Below, piece after piece: positions 9,301-11,415 of a stretch of 11,415 bases of DNA. Each line of letters starts with the position of its first letter. Position 1 is the first letter of the stretch. The position numbers and the translations under genes were made by a program. This DNA is from Cephalothrix spiralis. Taxonomy: Eukaryota; Nemertea; Palaeonemertea; Archinemertea; Cephalotrichidae. The stretch is taken from assembly GCA_032353305.1 (NCBI GenBank), contig JAUCNG010374372.1, positions 1 to 11,415 of the forward strand, read 5' to 3'. The notes under the pieces were generated by a model, which was given only the letters and a program-made list of their open reading frames with translations, was not told where the DNA came from and did no database searches.

Positions 9301-10797
9301 CTAAATTATATAGATTATAGCCACCCGGTTACCTCAGTCGGTAGAGCATGAGACGCCTAATCATTCTCATGGTCGTGGGTTCGAACCACGTTTGTTCTTA
9401 CTCTCGCTGCAACGAGGTTGCGTAAATATAAAAGAATCAAAAGGCAATTGCGGAAAATTAAATTGCTCCACCTTGGTGTGTTATGAAAACAGCTCATGCA
9501 TATAAAAAATTCGATAAGTGAATAAGGCGGTTCCCAGTGTCCTCGAAAACATATGTCACTGGCGAATCCAAAGCCAAATCATATAAAACGAAAATATTAA
9601 GCAAATTGTTACAAATACATATGTACACTTGATACAATAAGTAAGTATCTAATACATAGTGTATATTACAAGGGGTATAATATTAAAGGGCGTCTAGGGC
9701 TCTAGCCGGGTCATGAATACATGAAATAGCACAAATCTGAGAAGGCAAGAGTCGGCTATTCCCGCACTGAGAACGACAAATTCAACGTACAGTAAATGAA
9801 TACACGCGTATTGTGGCAAGATGATATTCTAAGCACATAACTATTTAGAAATCAGGAAACATACAAAATATAATAGAATACTTACCCCCTCTAAATTAAG
9901 GATAAGTTCCCTTATAAGTCGATTTCGTTCCAGAAGACGGGTTAGGTACGCAGCTGATGAGTGAAATAATCTATGGAGCTGGAAATACATTTCATCATCT
10001 TCGGATACTTTTTCAGTATTGCTAAAAATAAAACAAATTAGACATTTGACAATTCCGACATTTTTCTGCTTTAATGGACTATTTCATGTTTTTGTCAATA
10101 TCTGAATGATCTTTCGTTCATTCTGTATATGTAAAGATAGTAACACAATGTGGCTTTCGATCCAATGTGAATCCGTGATGTAAACGAATACCCAATAGGA
10201 CGAAAAATCGGCGTAACAGGAAATTGTGGAGAAAAATAACTGTGGAGCCATGACATGCGGGGGGGGGGGGTTTAGGTGGTGATTAAGATATAAAGTGTTT
10301 TTAGATCCTTAGCAACCAAAAATATCCGTTTCTCCTCACAAATTAACAATATAAGACACTAGTGATATGTCCTGTCTTCATGTCATTGAAATAACAACGA
10401 ATTCCAAAAATAAGCAGGCAAAAATCGTGACGGAACGATCACAAATGTTTATTGAAGAAGTTTGCTTTGTGTTTTTTAAGTCACACCATCAAAATGCTGG
10501 GACAAATTCGCCAAGGCTTACATCCCCCTGACAAAACTCAACGGATCCGGACGAACAACAAAAATTGCCATTTTCAACTCCGCGAAAACGAGTGACCAAT
10601 GTACAATTACCTTATGACATTTGGCCTTACGTGTCGGGTTGTATACTATGGCCGAAAACCTATCGTTTTTTCAATATTTGTGTCAATATTCTGTTCGAAC
10701 TTACCCTTCTAGTAAGGATAGCAACAAAACATAATAAGCAGACTCAAATATATCAGCACGTGGATTTAAAACAGCTATCTTTTTCTTCCAATAATCC
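241..10797 (-). CDS. Multi-exon gene of unknown function; seven exons visible, continuing past both window edges
   Basis: Seven - strand exons join in one open frame: 10797-10705, 10021-9886, 9266-9190, 8772-8664, 7356-7152, 1164-1091 and 365-241. Codon phase at the junctions is 2, 0, 2, 0, 1, 0, and every split codon fits. Acceptors are AG; donors are GTAAG-type except GTTTGT at 7151 and GTAAAC at 1090. The result is about 272 residues, rich in charged and hydrophobic residues in helix-like spacing (for example LTRLLERNRLIRELILNLEG), with no signal peptide or transmembrane segment in the visible part. I do not recognise the family. Both ends are missing: the first visible exon starts in phase 2, and the last ends in phase 2 at a GTAAG donor. 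The large intron between 7151 and 1165 houses the ankyrin-kinase gene on the other strand. Further small exons in phase-neutral positions could have been missed. Confidence 0.82.
366..1090 (-). other. Intron between exons 6 and 7
   Basis: 725 bases, GT-AG on the - strand. It holds the 18-base tandem repeat at 996-1049 and loosely repeated aacgtccat/aacctccaat words around 420-640. No coding signal was found. A GCTG|GTAAGT on the + strand near 860 follows a nine-codon frame and is taken as chance. Confidence 0.6.
996..1049. repeat. 18-base tandem repeat, three copies
   Basis: CCTTGTTCATGAGACATG, CCTTGTTTATAAAACAGA and CCTTGTTTATGAAACGCT follow head to tail, with CCTTG at 996, 1014 and 1032. 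It lies in the - strand gene's intron between exons 6 and 7, about 40 bases from the exon 6 donor. Confidence 0.7.
1091..1164 (-). CDS. Internal exon 6 of the - strand gene
   Basis: 74 bases. It has an excellent pyrimidine tract before the acceptor (gtttttttcag) and donor AAG|GTAAAC. Only one frame is open: TT plus 24 codons, VDVQKALDSSNGPTAIKKEF then VLMK. The leading TT needs one base from the exon before; the G left over from exon 5 gives Val, which links it across the 6 kb intron. Confidence 0.8.
1439..1492. repeat. Probable dispersed-repeat footprint with TTTCCCTGA-type units
   Basis: The stretch contains TTTCCCTGA, TTTTCCTGA and TTTCCCTG in near-tandem spacing of 9-10 bases, then TTTTCCAGG and GTGGTCACCCTGA. 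A looser echo with CATGACATTT and TTCCAGGTGTCCCACG appears at about 7740-7805. I take these as old copies of a repeat, without naming the family. Confidence 0.35.
1957..2015 (-). other. Second candidate extra exon in the large intron
   Basis: 59 bases. Acceptor tattcttctgaag|A, donor ATTG|GTAAGA. One frame is open, with 19 codons (PIILNIYFYFESKYHVLII). It enters in phase 2 and leaves in phase 1, exactly what is needed to connect the candidate at 6534-6426 with exon 6. The stretch is short and AT-rich, so an open frame is expected by chance fairly often. Confidence 0.2.
2190..2197 (+). promoter_or_regulatory. TATA-like box for the ankyrin-kinase gene
   Basis: TATATAAG lies about 150 bases upstream of the start codon at 2346. 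A TATA box at this place would put transcription start near 2220-2230, giving a leader of about 120 bases with no need for an upstream intron. The region is AT-rich, so a chance match is possible. Confidence 0.4.
2224..2247. repeat. 8-base inverted repeat in the putative leader or start region
   Basis: CAAGAGTA and TACTCTTG are perfect reverse complements separated by 8 bases. They sit about 25-50 bases downstream of the TATA-like box, where transcription would begin. This could be an RNA hairpin at the leader's 5' end or a dyad binding site; the sequence does not decide. Confidence 0.45.
2346..5591 (+). CDS. Ankyrin-repeat protein kinase (N-terminal ANK solenoid, C-terminal kinase), intronless coding region
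   Basis: Predicted cytoplasmic or nuclear Ser/Thr-type protein kinase with a protein-binding ankyrin solenoid; no signal peptide or membrane segment is seen. Residues about 35-66 are a degenerate ankyrin repeat. Sixteen repeats follow in exact 33-residue register from residue 68 to about 595, the last one weak. Residues about 596-740 are an unassigned, helix-rich, Lys-rich linker. The kinase domain spans about 745-1030: glycine loop GRGAFG (751-756), VAVK lysine K776, helix-C E793, catalytic loop HKDIKLSN (D886, K888, N891), DFG (904-906), APE (929-931), D944 and R1014. HRD is replaced by HKD. A Ser/Thr-rich tail of about 50 residues ends the protein. The ATG has a good context (AAAATGG), and an in-frame TAA lies at 2295-2297. 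Domain order matches TNNI3K, ILK or RNase L rather than RIPK4/ANKK1, but no KEN nuclease follows the kinase. Substrate and pathway are unknown. It lies antisense inside an intron of the - strand gene. Confidence 0.93.
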   Translation: MESGVKAETEKASQSLEEIALGAITMLCRMKENKQIFWCNYAAINGYFNIVKFIMSKKEDVNITDGDGWTLLHHASIRGDLLSIRFLCDNEADVNHSDKIGRTPLFYASQNGHLDCVELLCQMKADVNHSDKKGLTSLFCASKNGHLECVKLLCKMKATVNHCDRDGRTPLFYASEDGHLDCVEILCQTKADVNHSDNNGATALFHASQNCHLDCVKLLCIMKADVNHSDKNSQTALFCASQNCHLDCVKLLCKLKADVNHSDKIGWTPLFYASLNGHLDCVKHLCVLKANVNHSDKDNRTSLFCASQNGHLDCVKLLCQMKADVDHSSKTGWTPLFMATNKGHLDCVKLLCRMKADVNHVCKDRWTALFYASQNGHIGCIQYLIPKGVDVNQEGNTGATPLTLAAQNGHLDCVKLLCQMKADVNQSNKDGRTPLFYASQNGHIGCIQYLIEKGVDVNQEGNSGATPLILAAHNGHLDCVELLCQMRADVNHNDKHGRTPLFYASENGNLDCVEHLCQMKANVNYRNKDGLTPSSMAAQNGHLDCVELLCRKGADILYRNQSGPILLAVSAIGGHLECVRYIIAKEAQSSSNSTQFLTESIFFILYPCALSGYVEVMLEILISRHGIDIKRTDYVQEAYDTFSIDKKCRFENNLLINIKNVQTCCDIIKTLTGYIRNDLKIHVTILQIVNLVNSRIRDLIYLKKRKKEISKLISEQDIAKNRVQDLISGIIISTENNSLLESLNVEEKQLGRGAFGIVKLGVVCLEDGNTQHVAVKCIDIHKHKNGLSLLDQETECLKKLENDYLVTFYGHKIKYDMIIGKTLIYLVTELCKEDFKSFYITNNTRNDSNPSSAIQFPKSLHQFCFHAVHILSGLEYIHSESYVHKDIKLSNILLSFDNTAKICDFGLADLLEGEAEETQRFKGTEIYSAPEVLNVPRRYSSASDMFSIGLLLTEMYKGLEYYKARPFNEARNKDEKLDMLKEGIKPDISEIKREIEHTVASIVDGCLEFEFKKRLSAKEAREKFEKVIEKLQSENPRFKSSFKQTFTAPSVSEIVLELLSKTPSSESYVQPTSTLFNFSSS
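2548..4129 (+). repeat. In-frame 99-base ankyrin repeat array (about 16 units)
   Basis: The coding DNA repeats every 99 bases (33 codons), with units starting at residues 68, 101, 134 and so on up to 563 and no indel between units. Central units are highly alike at DNA level, for example the recurring words gctgatgttaatcatagtga and ggtcacttggattgtgtt. This points to array growth by unequal exchange or gene conversion. Two unit types exist: a majority type with two cysteines (DCVKLLC) and a minority type (GCIQYLI..GVDVNQEG) at residues about 376-397 and 442-463. The outermost units are more diverged than the middle, as expected for an array expanding from within. Confidence 0.95.
3450..3845 (+). 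repeat. 198-base two-repeat duplication inside the ankyrin array
   Basis: The block at about 3450-3647 recurs at about 3648-3845, an offset of 198 bases (two ankyrin units). Both copies carry the rare GHIGCIQYLI unit followed by a common DCV.LLC unit. By eye about a dozen substitutions separate them, and there are no gaps. This is more similar than most unit pairs and indicates a recent duplication of two units together. Confidence 0.85.
5592..5900. other. 3' flank of the ankyrin-kinase gene
   Basis: AT-rich, without an open frame of note. There is no AATAAA on the + strand. The best variant signal is ATTAAA at 5811-5816, which would give a 3' UTR of about 240 bases; CATAAA near 5642 is another option. 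A small AATGAT/ATCATT hairpin at 5607-5620 follows the stop codon. Confidence 0.4.
5915..5920 (-). terminator. AATAAA polyadenylation signal of the LINE 3' UTR
   Basis: AATAAA on the - strand lies about 140 bases after the LINE ORF2 stop and is followed by an A/T-rich tail. Since it is in sense with the host gene's intron, it could in principle cause premature polyadenylation of that transcript. Confidence 0.5.
6062..6358 (-). pseudogene. C-terminus of LINE ORF2 (reverse transcriptase protein), broken
   Basis: Ninety-nine codons on the - strand include YLNGDLFKRNLIDSPDCSCG, then an in-frame TAG (6277-6275), then ETASHFFYQCNNYVNLRNDL, and a final TAA at 6064-6062. The C-x-C ... H-x4-C pattern after an LF/IDSP segment is the usual C-terminal signature of many animal LINE ORF2 proteins (Jockey/CR1/L2-like; clade not resolved). 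The internal stop and the frame break upstream near 6360 show it is dead. Confidence 0.75.
6426..6534 (-). other. Candidate extra (alternative or decayed) exon in the large intron
   Basis: 109 bases with a good acceptor (ggttttcgtttag|TG) and donor (GG|GTAAGA). One frame is open for 35 codons, IRRKIIRFNHTSAKVRDLIK and on to MGIADEIAS. Its start phase fits exon 5 (G+TG gives Val), but its end phase fits exon 6 only through a further exon, such as the one at 2015-1957. The same frame runs on beyond the donor with stops where Gln codons would differ by one base, so it may instead be part of an old element. Low confidence. Confidence 0.3.
6943..6978. repeat. 18-base tandem duplication, two copies
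   Basis: AACTGAAGATGACGCTTT is followed directly by AACTGAGTATGTCGCTTT. Three mismatches separate them, with no gap. Confidence 0.65.
7152..7356 (-). CDS. Internal exon 5 of the - strand gene
   Basis: 205 bases, the longest exon seen. Acceptor ttcattttag|GAC. The donor CTAG|GTTTGT is weaker than the others. It encodes 68 codons from DYIKRIQEDEFPDLVVRPQT to EEIIYQDRL plus one base G. If the donor were not used the frame would stop 10 codons later (TAA inside the GGTCCATTTTAA stretch), so an alternative C-terminus here is possible. Confidence 0.85.
7357..8663 (-). other. Intron between exons 4 and 5
   Basis: 1307 bases. Apart from CATGACATTT-type direct repeats at 7752 and 7781 I see no gene, RNA or clear element. 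Three open frames of 62-71 codons here (7423-7626, 7640-7828, 7910-8125) show no recognisable motif or splice context and are treated as chance. Confidence 0.6.
8664..8772 (-). CDS. Internal exon 4 of the - strand gene
   Basis: 109 bases. Acceptor atttacag|A, donor GAAGAG|GTAAGC. It encodes 36 codons, including HDRSDDMRVLSEQVDNKLQQ and ending VILDEE in phase 0. An open frame running from inside this exon into the following intron is an artefact of read-through and not a separate gene. Confidence 0.87.
8773..9189 (-). other. Intron between exons 3 and 4
   Basis: 417 bases, AT-rich, containing the C10 run. No other feature seen. Confidence 0.6.
9035..9044. repeat. C10 homopolymer
   Basis: Ten consecutive C on the + strand, in the intron between exons 3 and 4 of the - strand gene. 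Confidence 0.95.
9190..9266 (-). CDS. Internal exon 3 of the - strand gene
   Basis: 77 bases. Acceptor gctttttag|GAC, donor TT|GTAAGT. It encodes DDDSAIVYQMFMTYKKDLYE then LLHSE, and ends with TT, which is completed by A of the next exon to Leu. Confidence 0.87.
9267..9885 (-). other. Intron between exons 2 and 3, with the tRNA-like element
   Basis: 619 bases. It holds the tRNA-like element at 9320-9425. The rest (9426-9885) is AT-rich, with a short CCAGTG/CACTGG inverted pair at 9534-9562, and nothing else is recognised. Confidence 0.6.
9320..9425 (+). repeat. tRNA-Lys-like SINE head or tRNA pseudogene
   Basis: The sequence shows a clear RNA polymerase III A box (TACCTCAGTCGG, 9330-9341) and B box (GGTTCGAACC, 9378-9387), with a perfect T-arm (CGTGG/CCACG). 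It resembles animal tRNA-Lys (GTCGGTAGAGCATGAGAC). Against a working tRNA: the anticodon stem TGAGA/TCTCA closes an 11-base loop instead of 7, position 33 is not T, the first D-stem pair is broken, and the acceptor ends do not pair. A short GCAAC/GTTGC hairpin follows at 9409-9421, which may belong to a SINE body. The 3' end could not be placed. Confidence 0.65.
9886..10021 (-). CDS. Internal exon 2 of the - strand gene
   Basis: 136 bases. Acceptor tttttag|C, donor GGGG|GTAAGT. It encodes 45 whole codons, starting NTEKVSEDDEMYFQLHRLFH and ending LNLEG, and is predicted strongly helical. It ends in phase 0. Confidence 0.87.
10022..10704 (-). other. Intron between exons 1 and 2
   Basis: 683 bases. 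Contains the G12 run. A + strand open frame overlapping 10565-10801 is mostly the shadow of exon 1 and its flank. Nothing else recognised. Confidence 0.6.
10259..10270. repeat. G12 homopolymer
   Basis: Twelve consecutive G on the + strand, in the intron between exons 1 and 2 of the - strand gene. Confidence 0.95.
10705..10797 (-). CDS. Internal exon 1 (of those visible) of the - strand gene
   Basis: 93 bases. The acceptor is preceded by a pyrimidine-rich stretch (gtctttttcag) and the donor is GG|GTAAGT. It encodes DYWKKKIAVLNPRADIFESA and ten further residues, beginning one base into the exon and ending with two bases (GG) that take C from the next exon to make Gly. The preceding exon was not convincingly found before the window edge. 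Confidence 0.85.
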
Positions 10798-11239
10798 CTG
10801 AAAAAGACGATACGAAATATCGATAAAAATGAAATCAATAAGTTAGGTTAAAAGAAGATTCAATAACACCTCTGAAAGATTCAAAATTCAAACATTATTT
10901 AAATCTCCGACAGTGATCGACAGTGAAACCGGCATATATTTTAAAAATATATCCAGATTGTGCAATTAGATTAGTATTTTGTTCGATGCTCGTTCAGGGC
11001 CAGAATGCTCATACCGGACCCAAATCAAGACGCCACTCTCAGTGAAAGACCTGAATCTTCAACATTTTTTACAGGGGACGTAAAGCGGGGTTATTACTCG
11101 CTAAGAATCATATTTTGTACTTCAGACTATAGAAAATCGCCCTCTTTATGCAGAGACCAGGAGACCGAAACCGGAAATGCGGTATCATAAATGCGCCTAT
11201 TTTCCAAAACACCAACGGCAATAGGACAAGTTCTGCCTC

Positions 11240-11312
11240 ATACTTATGAATTAATAACGCAAATAGGCCGGTCTTATACTTATGAATTGATAATAATAGA
11301 CCTTTGTTCGGG
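11240..11312. repeat. Two diverged copies of a 36-base direct repeat
   Basis: ATACTTATGAATT occurs at 11240-11252 and again at 11276-11288. The following bases align loosely (AATAGGCC against AATAGACC after a small gap). They abut the 15-base array and may be part of the same repeat landscape. Confidence 0.6.
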
Positions 11313-11322
11313 TCAAAAAATC

Positions 11323-11415
11323 AATGTCTTTCGACATTATGTCTTTCGACATTATGTCTTTCGACATTTCGACGTTATGGGTTTCGACATAATGGGATTC
11401 GACATTATGTCCATT
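11323..11415. repeat. Tandem array of 15-base self-complementary units, cut by the window edge
   Basis: Three perfect units of ATGTCTTTCGACATT lie at 11324-11338, 11339-11353 and 11354-11368. Diverged copies follow, keeping the TTCGACAT core (about 11383-11390 and 11399-11406). Each unit with its preceding A forms AATGTC-tttc-GACATT, a 6-base inverted repeat. The array runs off the window. Confidence 0.85.

Larger units (their letters stand above)
10798..11415. other. Upstream flank of the first visible exon
   Basis: 618 bases. The segment 10980-11210 is less AT-rich than its surroundings and has a strong-looking - strand donor (CCG|GTATGAG, near 11015). No convincing acceptor, start codon or promoter for the - strand gene could be assigned. 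The right third is tandem repeat. Confidence 0.45.

Noticed and set aside
9320-9397. Functional tRNA gene
   Set aside because: Acceptor stem does not pair, anticodon loop is 11 bases, T33 is missing and a D-stem pair is broken.
11016-11052. - strand exon upstream of exon 1 ending CCG|GTATGAG, phase-compatible with exon 1
   Set aside because: Only 11 codons, poor pyrimidine tract before the AG and no start codon in frame; phase agreement alone has a one-in-three chance.

Overview
The window looks like nuclear DNA of an invertebrate animal, most likely a bivalve or other mollusc. It is AT-rich and has GT-AG introns with short exons, recurrent acatgtac-type octamers, a tRNA-derived (SINE-like) element, a decayed LINE tail and several short satellites. 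Nothing in it looks bacterial. The taxonomic call is inference from style, not from a marker gene. || Two genes can be supported. The obvious one is an uninterrupted 1081-codon frame on the + strand (2346-5591). It encodes about 17 ankyrin repeats in strict 33-residue register, a helical linker of unknown type and a C-terminal protein kinase domain with essentially all catalytic residues. A TATA-like box lies about 150 bases upstream of the start codon. The less obvious one is a multi-exon gene on the - strand that runs across the whole window. Seven exons (10797-10705, 10021-9886, 9266-9190, 8772-8664, 7356-7152, 1164-1091, 365-241) each have an AG acceptor and a GT donor, stay open in one frame and join with matching codon phase at all six junctions. 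They give about 272 residues of a charged, helix-rich protein that I do not recognise. The gene continues beyond both edges. || The ankyrin-kinase gene therefore sits, in opposite orientation and without introns in its coding part, inside a roughly 6 kb intron of the - strand gene. The same intron holds the 3' end of a dead LINE (about 6420-5901, - strand). It also holds two weak extra exon candidates (6534-6426 and 2015-1957) whose phases happen to fit the chain. || The remaining introns hold a tRNA-Lys-like SINE or tRNA pseudogene (about 9320-9425), G12 and C10 runs, 18-base tandem repeats (996-1049 and 6943-6978), a CCCGCGAA hairpin (141-167), a decayed repeat footprint (about 1439-1492) and, at the right edge, an array of 15-base self-complementary units (11323 to the window end). 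No CRISPR, rRNA, intact transposon or bacterial-style operon is visible.
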